64,000 nt of DNA. Origin: Kalaharituber pfeilii. Lineage: Eukaryota > Ascomycota > Pezizomycetes > Pezizales > Pezizaceae. Position 1 is the first letter of the stretch. Every line of letters begins with the position of its first letter. The stretch is taken from NCBI GenBank assembly GCA_015179045.1, contig WHUZ01000020.1:372001-436000 (forward strand), written 5' to 3'. Both the position numbers and the translations under genes were made by a program. The notes beneath the pieces were generated by a model. It was not told the origin of the DNA. It searched no databases and saw only the letters and a program-made list of their open reading frames with translations. This document shows positions 1 to 12,062 of the stretch, piece by piece.

Positions 1-1
1 A

Positions 2-3000
2 CCCCGCGGCCGAGAGAGCTTACTGGCACCTCAAATAGCTAACTTTTCTAAAACAGCTGACGTTAGGAAAAAGGCATATAAATGGCTATCACCATTGACA
101 TTTTGGAGTATGCAAGATAATATTTATGCAAAGGTCGAGCCTCGTACTGGGACATGGCTCCTAGAGGATGAAAAATTTACCAAATGGTTACGTGGGGAGT
201 TCAGGGCATTGTTTTGTTATGGAATGCGTTAGTGTCCTCTCATTCGAGTCCACAAAGGGATGGAAACAGCTGACCATCATTCTCACAACTATAGCTGGTG
301 CAGGAAAGACCACACTCACGTATATCCCCTTCCACATGACTTTCTTATCTCACATATTAAGCAAAACATACATTTAGGTCTCTTGTCATTCAACATTTGA
401 ACGATGTATACAGCACCAAGCAGGCAATTTCTGGCAATAAACCGGTAGGACTTGCTTTTTTGTATTGCAACTATGATAACCGACAAGCACAGACTGTGCC
501 AAATCTCCTTGGAAGCATCCTACACCAACTGGAAAGATACTGCTACATTACACCTGATCTTAGTGAGCTTTATAATGAATATTGGGGGGAACAGGAACGA
601 AACCTACCTCTAAATGAGGTTGTGGAACGGATCAAGAAATGTGCTTCAGCTCTTGAGAAAGTCTTCCTTATAGTTGATGCATTGGATGAATGTCCCTATC
701 AGCGTGAACTACTGCGTATCCACTTGCTCGATCTCATCCAGTCTCATGGCAACGTATATCTTTTCACAACATCCCGACCAAACCATAACATTGATAAACT
801 CTTCATGGAAATGGATTTCTCAAGCCTGGAGATAAGAGCCCCAGATAGTGATATTAGGCTGTATCTAGGTGCAAGAATTGAAGGATTCTCGAAAACAGGT
901 GAAAAGCTTTACCACCTTGTTCATGTTGACGCTGCGCTGCGGCAAGAAGTTATAGAAAGCATTTTGCAGAAGGCGTGCGGGATGTAAGCATTTTCTGCCA
1001 CTCAATTGCTCTCTTTCTGGACTTGCTAATTCTTGTACTACGCTTATGAAGGTTCTTGATTGCTCAGCTTCATGTCACCTCCATTGCCAACACACTTACC
1101 CGCCATCAGCTTAAGAAGGCTCTGAGCAATCTCCCTACAGGCTTAGAATATACGTATCGAGATGCAATTGCACGCATCAAAGAGCACCATGCTGCCTGCT
1201 GGGAAACAATCCAGAAAGCTCTAATGCTGGTCACATTTACTTGTGGCTGGTTGGAACTTAATGCACTCTTGGATGCAATTGCTACAGATCCAGATTCTGG
1301 CTTTCACAGGGATGACAGGATGGATAAAGCAGACTTGCTTTCCAATTGTGGAGGTTTGTTGATTGAGGAAGAGCACAAGAACACTGTACAGAATAAGTCG
1401 TAAGTAATGACTTATAATGTTATATAATAGAAATGGGAGCTGATATTGACTGAACTCTGATGTTGTTAGAAATAAGTTTATCGTCCGCTTCATTCATCAT
1501 AGTGCCAAAGAGTTCTTCGTGAACAATCCAGATCTATTGTTTCCAAGTGTTCATGACTTAACTTCACCCACCAAGCTAATTGCTGAAGCACATGCTGTTA
1601 TTACACTTGTGTGTCTAGCATACCTAACAACAGACCGTGGTGAAGCATACCAGGATGCTCAGTGGAATGGCAAGAACTTGAGCAGCGATTTTCCTTTCCT
1701 GTGGTACTCTTTTTGCTATTGGGGAGTCCATGCCTCTAACGCTTCGAAGAATTGCATTCAAAGTAAACTATACCAGTACTTTGATCATGAGCAGGATGCA
1801 GGATACTCGAATTGCCAACACTGCTATGGTGCATTTGATACATTCTGGGAATTCGAGAACTATCCATCAATGCAAGATTGGACCTTAGATCAACGTATTC
1901 ATGCAGCATCTGGGAGTGGGTCAGTCTTTGTAGCAGCTATTGTATTTGATTTAAGGGTGTTAGTCGAAGGATATATTCTACAAGATGAAAATTTTATTCC
2001 ATCTCTGCCTGAAGCCTTCCTGAAGATATGTTTAACAGCAGCAGCATGGAACGGAAACATAGACCTCTTCAGAAAACTCTCAGTGAGGGCTGTGGATATC
2101 AACATGGATTCGAGAGATGATGTCGTCGGATCATGTATGAGAGCTATCACTCCTTGCTGGGCGGCGGCATATAATGGACATGGCAAGGTAGTTGAGTTAC
2201 TGTTAGCGAATCACAGGTTCAACATCAATATGGCAAACGGAAATGGTGCAACACCACTGTATGTCGCTGCTGAGAAAGGACATGTAATGGTGGTAGAGCT
2301 GTTGCTGGCAGACGGTAGGGTAAATGTGAATATAGCTAACAGATATGGCTGGACAGCACTCAATAATGCAGCCTATAATGGCCACAACAAGGTGGTGGAG
2401 CTGCTGCTTGCAGACGACAGGGTCGATGTCAATATAACTAACAAAGAAGGCTGGACACCACTCAATAATGCAGCCGATAATGGGCACCACAACGTGGTGG
2501 AGCTGCTGCTGGCAGAGGATAGGGTTGATGTCAACATGGCAAGTGATGGTGGTTGGACACCACTGAAATCCGCAGCTTTCAAAGGGCATGATAAGGTGGT
2601 GGGGCTGCTTCTAGCAGATGAGACGGTCGACACCAATATTGCTTGTGAAGATGGCTGGACACCACTTAGCAGTGCAGCTGAAAAAGGGCATCAAAAAGTG
2701 GTGGAGCTGCTGCTGGCAGACGACAGGGTCGACGTCAATGCGGCTAACAACGATGGCTGGACACCACTGAGTAGTGCGGCTCACAAAGGGCATGAAAAAG
2801 TGGTGAAGCTGCTGCTGGCAGACAACAGGGTTGATGCCAACACGGCTAGTGAAGATGCCTGGACACCACTGAATGCTGCAGCGGATGAAGGGCATGACAA
2901 GGTGGTGGAACTGCTGCTGGCGGATGGCAGAGTTAACGATGTCAATATGGTTACTAAAGAAGGCTGGACGCCACTGCAATCGGCAGCTTACAAAGGGTAC

Positions 3001-3768
3001 GATAAGGTGGTGGAGCTGCTCCTGGCGGATGACAAGGTTGATGTCAATATGGCGAACATATATGGCTGGACACCACTCAATAATGCGGCCTATAATGGGC
3101 ACAGCAAGGTGGTGGAGTTGCTGCTGGCAGACGATAGGATCGACGTCAATACGGCTAACGACGATGGCTGGACGCCACTGAGTAGTGCAGCTCACAAAGG
3201 GCAGGCAAAGGCGGTGGAGCTGCTGTTGGTAGCTGACAGGATTGATGTCAATATGGTTACTGAAGAAGGCTGGACAGCACTGAATGCCGCAGCTGATGAA
3301 GGGCATGACAAGGTGGTGGAGCTGTTGCTGGCAGACCCCAGGGTCGACGTCAACATGGCTAGTGAAAATGGCTGGGCACCACTGAATGCCGCAGCTGATG
3401 AAGGGCATGAAAAAGTGGTGGAGCTGCTGCTGGCAGACGACAGGATCGACGTCAATACGGCTAACAACGATGGCTGGACACCACTGTATTCCGCAGCTAA
3501 AAATGGGCACGGCAAGGTGGTTGAGCTCCTCCTAGCGGTCAACGGCATTGATGTCAACTGCAGTGATATGAATGGTAACACCCCGATGCATATGGCAGCT
3601 TACAATGGCCACACCAATGTAACGGAGCTGCTTCTTGTACATGACAAAATTGATATTATGAAGGTCAATGCCGCTTCCGAAACTGCCCTCGATTGGGCTA
3701 CTAAGGGTGGGCACCACCGAATTGTTGCAATGTTACGCTCAAAGCTTGAAGGCCATAACAAGGTCTAG
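2..3768 (+). CDS. NACHT-ankyrin NLR-like protein, 5' partial, five exons
   Basis: Likely a STAND-type signalling ATPase of fungal self/non-self recognition. Reading frames and splice sites give exons <2-227, 295-319, 378-983, 1052-1399 and 1470-3768; introns are 67, 58, 68 and 70 bp, GT-AG, and phases agree, giving 1167 residues within the window. The first exon is open to the left edge, so the N-terminus (effector domain) is outside. Visible: KWLSPL and GTGTWLLE motifs that precede NACHT domains, Walker A GMPGAGKT restored by the first splice (residues 74-81), Walker B LIVDALDEC (about 181-189), a conserved helical region LPTGLEYTY, the RFIHHSAKEFF motif, then ankyrin repeats from about residue 620 to the C-terminus. 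No internal stop or frameshift in the spliced model, so probably functional. The family role is established for related fungal NLRs; the role of this gene is inferred. Confidence 0.85.
2150..3740 (+). repeat. Array of about 16 ankyrin repeats, highly similar at DNA level
   Basis: Units of 102-105 bp encode the pattern GWTPLNNAAYNGHxKVVELLLADxRVDVN. Units starting near 2341 and 3061 are almost identical, and runs of neighbouring units (SSAAHKG followed by NAAADEG) recur, so the array grew by copying blocks of several units. Near identity of the units points to recent expansion or gene conversion; the variable positions fall mainly in the turn and first helix of each repeat. Confidence 0.9.
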
Positions 3769-3911
3769 CCAGAGGTAGTCATCGATGTGTGGTTCTTCGT
3801 TTCATTTCTATTGGCAAGGAGGTTCTGTGAGAGTGGCCATTTTTCCATGTTCCAATATGTGTTGCGAACCAGGAGGAGTTGACTTCTTTTATCTTGCGTC
3901 TATTTTGTGTA

Positions 3912-3968
3912 TTTTTTTTTTTTTTTTTTTATATCATTAATCCCGTGCCGCCCTATGGGCTATGGCGA
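3912..3968 (-). mobile_element. Minimal LINE 3'-tail insertion, family A
   Basis: Poly(T), then the reverse complement of the hairpin-bearing end that closes the LINE at 12063-12878 (GGGCGGCAnGCGAGTAATGAT). Nothing upstream of the hairpin is present. I found no clear target duplication. Confidence 0.7.
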
Positions 3969-5313
3969 TGTTTAGTTACATGTGACTGAATAATATCTGA
4001 CTGGAATTGTGAAAATAAGTGAAAAGGAAAATGTCTCGCCCTTTATCCTGCCCTGCCCATTCCAACAGCTCCGCAATGTTTGCTCCCTTCTCCGGTTGTC
4101 TCACTATTTTGTGTATGCATCAGTCGTTTATCACTCAAATTCAGATGTTCTCTGTTTGTGTACGTTATTAGCATTCCTGTGAGACAAACAAAGTTCTAGT
4201 CCTATCGAACATCAAGTAAGCAATTAAGGCTAACATCCTTCAAGTTTTATATCCACTAAATTCTCCTAAGCAACCCGAGACCGTCTTACGCACAAGCTTT
4301 AAAACAGGTGACGACACCGTGTATGCTGCATTATAAAATGTCTAGTCGAGTTCAATAGGTACAGTAGTACATCTGTAGTTTCACATATTCCGTACATTCG
4401 TCCACAATTTCCAAAACACTCACTTTCTCTTCTGCTGTACACACATTTCAACTCTTCGAAGGAACACAACTTTCATACTCACTTATTTCTGGCTCTACAG
4501 AAGGTACTCTGATCAAAGAAGATTATTTATTCGTGAGCAAGCGCAAGGGCCACTCCGTCAATATCTTCTGGGATAGATAGACAGATAAGCAGATATGCCT
4601 CGGTTTGAGGGATGAGAAACGCCCAGTAAACAGTAAAGTAAAAGGTTCCATCCATATTTTTAGAGAATTGCCCTATGGTGCAAACAAGATAGAATGCCAA
4701 ATTTCTACAATAAATTGTACCCAATTGAGTTACGAAAATTGAAGCCAAATTGGGTGAGAATCATGCATCGAACTCTATAGTGCAAATGAATCAGGTACTT
4801 TTTGGGTATTAATTGGGCATATAATAATAAATTGTGCATCAATTGGGTATTCAAGATTTCAATTATACCACAGTTGCAGCCCCAGACCATGTTATAGGCC
4901 TGGTCCACCTGGACCCGTTGTACCTGTAGCTCCCATGCACTCACAGCCCCTTTGTACTTACCAATTATTAAAGCTAAGATAGACACCATAGGTATTAAAT
5001 GTAAATACCTGGGAGAGGAAGAAAGAAGGAAGCCCAGGGAAGTAGTTGATCTATCAGGGAGAAAGGTGAGCCGACGGAGAGGCCACAGCGAGGCGGTGGT
5101 AGGAGCTGTCGGCCAGGAGGGGGAAAGGCGAAATGAGAGGCGGCAGGAGAGGCAGAGGTGGGAAAGGCGGAGTGGGGAGCTTTGTCAGTTCTCTCATATG
5201 CTGCTGTTGTCACGGCAGGGTCATCTTACCTGCCAATCGTGTTATCCGCTTTCGAAATACGAGAGGTGGTGGGGGGACAAGCGGTGGGATTGGAGGGGAG
5301 ATGATGGCGGGGG
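3969..5313. other. Gene-poor stretch between the NLR and a pogo element
   Basis: Open frames here (for example 4952-5536) lack recognisable domains and cross purine-rich simple sequence near 5020-5180. I see no gene. Confidence 0.5.
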
Positions 5314-5315
5314 TA

Positions 5316-7560
5316 CTATACCCAACCGGACAACGATCGACCATTGCATAACGCTCGGCGCCCAGAGATACCTACGGATATTGAACAAAAACGGCCAGTC
5401 CGGCAACCCATTATTCCAGCACATCATGACTTCGACTATAGGTAAATACAGCACGCTAAAGCTAATGGTGATGACTACATCATACAGAAACAAAAATTCA
5501 ATGCTCCACAGTCAACATAATCTCCATACCATATAGTTAGACCCCCCCCAATAGCCTCCACCACTATACCCACTACCAGAGGACTCCAGTGATATGCCTA
5601 TATTGCTAATTCATACTCCCAATTGCCTTTCTGAATTCCATGGTCAGTTGAAGCCATAGGCTAACGTATTGGGATATGGTACGTACCGTATAATGACAGA
5701 AATGACATGGCACGTTCAATTCGCTGCAAATCAGCCCCCTCGGCATTAAATTTCCTCTGCCGTGCTGCCCTTGATATACGTATACGCCCGCCACCACGTT
5801 TAGGCCCTTGCCCTGTACCTGCCCGTAAATTCTCTGCAGTTCTAGGATTTGCCTGCTGCTCTGCAGCCTTCTGCGCTTTGGCAGCTTTTCGCTCTGCTGC
5901 TTTGGCAGCCTTTTCGGCATCTTCAACCTCCTTGCGTGCAATACGAGCTTTCTCACGTTCAATATAGGCGCGGTCGAGAGTGCGGGGGCCCTGAATTTGC
6001 TTAGTTGAACGCGGCTTCACAGTCTTACCATTACGCAGCTGTTTGAGCGTCTCGGCATTTGGTTCAACTATACGATGCTGTACAAGCTTGCGCTCAAGGT
6101 AATCACGATAATTGTACACCACCGCACGGGTATTTGGCGTCAAGTCCAGTTGTGATAGCTCGGTGCGGAGGGTAGCTACCTTCATAGGGGTATTGGTAGG
6201 CTCTAGTTCAGGTAATTGGAGTAATTTTGCCTCAGTCCGCCCAATAACCTCCTCCGGCCGTAGTGGCCATATGCCAGTAGCTTTGAATGCACTAGTGATA
6301 TTGGATTTGGTGAGTGCAGCATGTCTAGCAGTGCATAGGACCTCCCAGAATTCCACCTTTCCAAATGGTTGATCAGGGTGGTTGTATATGAAGTCTTGAA
6401 GCCCAGTCCGGTATGCTCGTGTCAGCGGTGAGAAACACCCTACGTCGAGAGGCTGCATAATGTGTGTAGAGTGCGAAGGCAGGCAGAACATGATGATATT
6501 ATGGTCTAGGGCATACTCCACGATAGACCAGCTGACATGTGATGAGTGCCCATCGACAATAAGCAGGCGATATATTGGCTTGGTGGTGGGGGGGTAGCGG
6601 GTCGGGTATGCGGTTCGAAATGCTTTTTCATGAAGTCTAGTCCAAGTTCATCATCCATATAGCCACTGGGTGATCGGCTAAAAGATGCTGGTGTATCATG
6701 TACACCACCTGTACCGTAGAAACCAGCACAATGCACCTTATTCTTCCATACAATAAATGGTGGTATCACGTGACCTAAGGAAGAGACACTCTCGAGGACT
6801 GTGCAGAATTCTCTGCTACCATCTGTGATAGCTATCTTATGTTTTGTAGATGCCCTAACGATAGCTTTTTGCCTACCTACTGCTAGGCCAATAATGACAC
6901 CCTTTTCATCGCAATTCCACAGATTTTCAGGTAGTATATGGTATTGCCGGAGAAGACTACGTAGCTTGATGTACCATAAACGCTGTTCCTCTATGTCCGC
7001 TGTAGCTTTCGCACGTATCTTCTCTAGGTATTGGACGTACTTAAGCTTGATATCCGGGTGTCTTGAGAGGAAACGGTTGTGCCAGTTTATACCGGGAGGA
7101 TCAACCTTCTTCTTTCCCGAAGCTCTCTCACGCAGTAGAATATATGCCATCGACCGAAGCATAAGTACCGTGACCGGGAAGCCCATATCTGACATTTTTT
7201 TACACCAGTCAACAATTGCATCTTCCTCTGCTGTAGTAAGTAGCTGATAGTCCTGTCGGCCTTTGGCGCGGCTTTTCTGTACTCCATGGCATCGTCGGCG
7301 TAATGTTGTAGGATTAACACCAAATGCTTTAGCTATTTTCGCTTTTGACACATCTGGATGCTTATAAGCATAGTCTATAGCACGTGCTAGCTGACTGTCA
7401 TGAAGCTTTAGCTCTTTTTTCGATTTGGGAGGCATCGCGGGTAGTTAATTAGGTGGTTGACAGGTATAGAAAGTCAAAACGGGGTGGGGAATGCGTTTGA
7501 AAATTGGCCAAGGAATGTCGATCGTTATGCAATGGTCGATCGTTGTCCGGTTTGGTATAG
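5316..7560 (-). mobile_element. Pogo/Fot-type Tc1-mariner element with TIRs and TA target duplication
   Basis: Terminal inverted repeats of about 38 bp: left from 5316 (CTATACCCAACCGGACAACG), right ending at 7560, one mismatch over the first 34 bp. TA dinucleotides at 5314-5315 and 7561-7562 are the target duplication. Length 2245 bp with a single transposase gene on the minus strand, typical of fungal pogo elements. The near-identity of the ends suggests recent transposition. Confidence 0.9.
5661..7435 (-). pseudogene. Pogo-like DDE transposase, one frameshift
   Basis: Would cut and paste the surrounding element. The N-terminal half (7435 down to about 6595) has a Psq-type helix-turn-helix (IDYAYKHPDVSKAKIAKAFG), a CENP-B/Tc5-like second HTH region and the first catalytic Asp in NLWNCDEKG, followed by SPSGYMDDELG. 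The C-terminal half (from about 6590 down to 5661) is in another frame, with IVDGHSSHVSW (second Asp), MQPLDVGCFSPL (third Asp) and a basic Lys/Ala-rich tail. The frame change sits at a run of seven G on the plus strand (6588-6594), so a single-base slip, real or a sequencing error, explains it. All three catalytic residues are present. Confidence 0.88.
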
Positions 7561-7573
7561 TAGTCGGAGAGAC

Positions 7574-7609
7574 CTTTTTTTAAAATATATCTTTACTCGT
7601 GTGCCGCCC
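7574..7609 (-). repeat. Degenerate family A LINE-tail fragment
   Basis: Contains the reverse complement of a GGGGCGGCAnACGAGTAA-like end next to a T/A-rich tail, directly beside the pogo right end. Short and diverged. Confidence 0.45.
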
Positions 7610-7773
7610 CATCAAAACTTTTGCGATATTAGTTCCAGGTTTCACAGCACATGATGGTTCTTGATACTATGTAGCTGCTACATATAAAATTCGCATGGTA
7701 CGACATAGGACATGCTCTGGAACATACTCGCATGATTTTAAGAATTGTTCGGAAAATTTGATCTCATGAAATC

Positions 7774-7887
7774 GCCTGGTTAGCTCAGTCGGTAGAGCGT
7801 GTGGCTTTTAAGTAGCTTTCTTTGAAGATTCAAATGAGGGTGAAAAATGAGACCTCAAAGTCACGGGTTCGAGCCCCGTATCAGGCT
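7774..7887 (+). tRNA. tRNA-Lys(UUU) with a 41-nt intron
   Basis: Acceptor GCCTGGT pairs with ATCAGGC (one G-T); D arm GCTC/GAGC; T arm ACGGG-TTCGAGC-CCCGT. Anticodon loop CTTTTAA gives anticodon TTT at 7807-7809. The intron at 7811-7851 follows position 37, the canonical site. The anticodon stem TGTGG/CCTCA has one T-T mismatch. A T5 run at 7893-7897 can terminate Pol III. Confidence 0.88.
7811..7851 (+). other. tRNA-Lys intron
   Basis: Inserted between positions 37 and 38 of the anticodon loop, as for nuclear tRNA introns cut by the splicing endonuclease. Confidence 0.75.
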
Positions 7888-8822
7888 TCTTATTTTTCGC
7901 TCTTTGCATTTTTTGGTTTTTTTATAGCGATCGGGGTTGAAGATCGTGGATTGGGTTGTTTGTTTATTGTGATTTTGAGTCATAATGTAGGGTAGGGGTG
8001 GAGAAGAAAAGAGATGAAAGAGAAAAGAAAGAGAGAGAATACGGCTATGGTGGGTTTTTGAATTGGTATTTATATGAGAGTTAAGAAATGATAGAGAATA
8101 AGCTTAAAGTTCAGGATACTGTATACTTTGCACTATAATTACTTATGTATTTAGTGGCATGGTCGGTTCACATGCAAAACTGCTAGAAAAGGATCAGAGT
8201 AACGAGAGGCTGAGGGTAGGGGTGGTTTGGGCAGGAGCTCATTGCGTGACATTGGGTGATATCGATGTTTATTTAATATCAATGCAATTGCCGTTGAATG
8301 AACAAACAAACGTTTGCTGTTTCGGGGACCGCCAATAGAGAGATCTGAGTAGTAGACGATTAATTTATTGGTCGGAACGCGATGTTTTGGGTTGAGTTTG
8401 CTTGGTTTGTTCGGCTCCTCAGAGCTGCCAACTGTAGTACTCGAGTACTGCCAGTTAATATTGTAAGATTGTTTAGAGTTGTCGTCAATCGTTATGGCCG
8501 AGGATGATTAGGCAGGGATTGGTTGTTTTTACACTCGAAAAATTTTTTTTGAGACATATCGTACCTATGGTGTTGTGCCCAACGATTAAATTGCACGAGT
8601 TTTGACCGTACCGTTAAGTCGATCTACGAATTGCGGACCATCCTCCAATCCTAGTCCCCTCGCTTAAGTGCATTATCTTTTTGGAAAAAGCAAAAATACA
8701 TAAATTATAGAAAGTTTAAATCATCCGACGTCATCTGCATCCGCCTCTCGTTAGCGCTCTCCTTGACTTATCTGTCGACAGATAAAAAAAAAAAAAAGAA
8801 GGGAAAAAAGGAAATCGCAAGC
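7888..8822. other. Intergenic, between two tRNA genes
   Basis: A/T-rich and purine-rich stretches without a convincing reading frame. I see nothing further. Confidence 0.5.
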
Positions 8823-8926
8823 TGCCCTGAGGGTGGATTGAACACCCGATCTCATCATCGCGTTTTTGACCGTCCGAAAAGAAGGAAAAGTACGAGTGAT
8901 GCGCCTTACCACTTGGCCATCAGGGC
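8823..8926 (-). tRNA. tRNA-Thr(CGU) with intron
   Basis: On the minus strand, acceptor GCCCTGA pairs with TCAGGGC, discriminator A. D stem GCC/GGC, anticodon stem CATCA/TGATG with loop CTCGTA and anticodon CGT (complement of 8892-8894), T arm GGGTG-TTCAATC-CACCC. An intron of about 32 nt lies after position 37. All stems pair fully. Confidence 0.88.
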
Positions 8927-11040
8927 TTTGTTGTTAATTAGTCGCGTACTAGTGAGGCTATTGGTCCGGGGGGTAAGTAGTTCGTGATTCGATTACTGGA
9001 TGAGGCAAGTGGATATGCGCGTGGAATGCAGAGATGAGGTAGGAAGGAGATGTGGAGAAATTTTGATGTCTTACTTTTTCCTTCACGATGACGGTTGTTT
9101 TTCTGCATTTCCTGAATTGCAATTGACTTACTCCCCCTTTTTATTATGCCTTGCCTGCGGTATGGGCAGTCCTAGAATATCAATTTCTCGAAAGCCTTAC
9201 TGCATCGATATCCAGCTCCCCGCAATGACATGCACTACGAAAAACACCACTCACCCTTCATGCAGCAAATTTACTACGTGTTTCAGGCTAGGGGAGCAAT
9301 ATTTATAGTTGCGCTCTCCACATTAGGGATACTTAGCTATAGCTGCATAGATGGATATGCATACTAATATTCGAGCCTGAGGGTAATGTGTGAGTAAACA
9401 GTTTATCAACGTCTTCGGTACATTATCCATACGGAAGTCTAGATAAATGGCTCTGGATTTGAATTCCCAATTTGGACTGAGTGTGGCAGCGTAAAACGCT
9501 CTTGTCGCATTGCCTAAGCAAGATACCCTGGTTCCCGAGGGAGAGCGGCTAGAAATCTTATAAAAAGTCGGAGCTGGAGAATGCACTTAATTTTCTCGCT
9601 GTCACAAGCATCCTGTTCACGCCGTCCTCCTTCAGTTGCAGTTTTCCTACGTGCTCAGTCCCGCAGTCCTCTTTCTATCGTAGCCTTCCTCCCATCGCAA
9701 CCCTCCTCTAGATTTACTACAACAATAACCTCCCACCTCGCGAATCCGTCGCACCAGCTGCCTATATACTACGATCTGGACCTTGAGTGAATCAAGACCA
9801 GCCGTGCCATATTGCCCCGCGTGCAAGGAGCGCGTTTCGTTTGAGAGATACGGAGAACATATAGAAATTTAGCATAAACTTCCTCGAATTATAATTAATC
9901 GAACGCCGATATTGCGTAGCCCTAACGAAATCCTTCTCGGAATTGACCTCGAAGGATTTTACGCTTGAGGTCGAACGATAACATTGTCAATGAAATAGAG
10001 GAGTCTCAGCTTTCAACAGTACCACCTGCGGGAGCTGCTTTGTTTGTGCGCAGCTTGATAGCATCACGTCATCACCAAATATGGCTCAGCTCTAAACCCC
10101 TCCTCCGCGCAACACCCCTAGATACACATGTCCGATGCTAGAGGTAAATTTACCTGCCCTGGCTGTCTATTCTCTCTAAGCATTACCACACCACACCACA
10201 AGAGCACCAACTCCTCGAACAAAACATCTACCCGCAAAGGCTGCTACGTTACCGTCATCATCTCATGCTTCTAGACACCCCCAGACGTGGGCACAAGCAC
10301 GGATGGCCATGGCTTCCTAAACAACCCCTGAGCAACCTCGCCGGGGTCCCCAACCCACTCTGAAATATGTGGTTGTGTCCTGAAGGTATCGACGACTTGG
10401 AGGCTGAGGATGAAATTGATTGTTTGTTGGAGAGAAGCTTATTTTATTTTGGGTTATGTTGATCGCTCTGCTTGTAAGGATGAATTGAGGAAGATTGCAG
10501 ACCATAGTCTTGGGAAATTTATTGGGTGGAGTATTTTGTCTTCTGTTGTTGACAAATTGAGGGCGAAGAGCCTCTATCTATTGACAAATCTTTGATCTTC
10601 AAGCAGCGATGGCGTCTCTCCGGATCAGCAATTTGAGCGATTCACTAAAGATTCGAACGATCTACCAATGTAAATTAATAGCGGTATTCAGATTAGAAAA
10701 TTCTGGCCGGATTTTCCGGATTTCAGAATTTTGTCAAGTCCGGATTTATTTCACGAAAAAACGCGAAAATAAACCAGTTAAAATAACATGAAAAAAACCA
10801 GATAAAATTTTGTATGGAGATGACCGGATTTTCCGGTCAGATTTTTGCATAGTATTCAGGACCTGGCACGCATAAATTCTGGTCATGGCACAATGCTCAG
10901 GATAAACCGCCAAAAGTCCGTTGGTTGATGCACAAACCACACAACCTGGCCTTCTCGTGCTAAATGAATACTGGTATCATAAAAAAAAAATTAAAAAAAA
11001 TAAAATAAAGAAAAATTAAAAAACAAGTTGCCATGTTCCA
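8927..11040. other. Gene-poor stretch
   Basis: No open frame shows a recognisable domain or consistent splice structure. An A-rich low-complexity run (with T) lies at about 10980-11025. Confidence 0.5.
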
Positions 11041-11480
11041 TTAGAATTTAATCATATGGAGCCGGAGCATTACAGTCTATCTTTTTAGAAAAGATGCTTG
11101 GCAACCCCCTTACCCACCTTATACTCGACCCAGGGACCTCAATTCTATATCTCGCCCTGGCGTTTTGTTTCTTCCTTTGATACTGGAGACAGCAGACAAA
11201 ACACCTCACTAAGCTATAGGTCAGTTCGAAAAGTTTACAACTCCACATTCTTCCGAACCCACTCCCCCATGGCCCATCCGCCTCCCCCTCCTCCCATCCT
11301 CCACCTCCTCCAACCCTCCATGTGCAACAGCATCTCGCGCTTCCATCCCATCGCCTTCAATCGCATTCTCCCTCCAGCAGTCATTCATACAGCCCCGCCA
11401 GCAGCCTCTCCCGTAGCCCCTCCCGCAGTCTCTCTGCCCCTCTCTCGTACAACTGGCTGAACAGTCACTCGAACAGCTTG
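11041..11480 (+). repeat. Dispersed repeat R1, copy 1
   Basis: Sequence beginning GGAGCCGGAGCATTACAGTC recurs in reverse orientation at 63590-63870, and the following part (GGTCAGTTCGAAAAGTTTAC and the C/T-rich tail) recurs at about 51690-51970. Copies are 70-85% similar by eye. Open frames inside are C/T-rich and not conserved. Confidence 0.65.
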
Positions 11481-12050
11481 TTTACTAAATCTTTTAACAG
11501 CTCTTCTTATGAGGTAAAAAGAGGGACTAGGGACCACACACCAGGATGAACTGCGTACCATCAATTCCCTCGTGATTGAATAGCTTTCTAAGGGCCTTGA
11601 ATATCAACCCTCAATTTATGGCACGCGTCAGAGTTAGTGGTGCATTACCCCCAAAATTGAGAGTGCTTCAATTACCACAGATTAGAAGTACCTCAACCAG
11701 TGCAACCGCGACATTGCAATGTAAGCCGTACAAGGGGCTCAACTCTAGGTACCGTCTAGTTGTGGATCTATTGCTCTTGATGGTTTGGTCACTGCGGAGC
11801 CTCAGTCTGAGAGTCTCGACCCACTAAACCTCACAAAATGCCAGCGAACCTCGAGAGGGCCGATGAACCTGTGAAATAAAGAACTGTTTTTTATAGAGTG
11901 CATGGATCCTCGTGGTACCTTAATAACGCGCACTGGATAAGGGTTCCTGGATCTACAGTACGGTTGCCTGTCTCCAATATTATACTCCGGTTGTAAGGAC
12001 ATGGGCCACGGTACTTCAACTGTAGACCGTCCTATTGATGGATGCCTGTA
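11481..12050. other. Intergenic, no gene seen
   Basis: Short open frames only; none resembles a known domain. Confidence 0.4.
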
Positions 12051-12062
12051 CCCATCGTCCAT

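Noticed and set aside
2341..3110. CRISPR-like periodicity
   Set aside because: Regular repeats are ankyrin codons with no spacers, in a eukaryotic gene.
2611..3510. 299-residue minus-strand frame opposite the ankyrin repeats
   Set aside because: Antisense shadow of the repeat array: periodic because the ankyrin DNA is periodic, no known domain.
4952..5536. 194-residue plus frame
   Set aside because: Purine-rich low-complexity translation that runs into the pogo left TIR; no domain.
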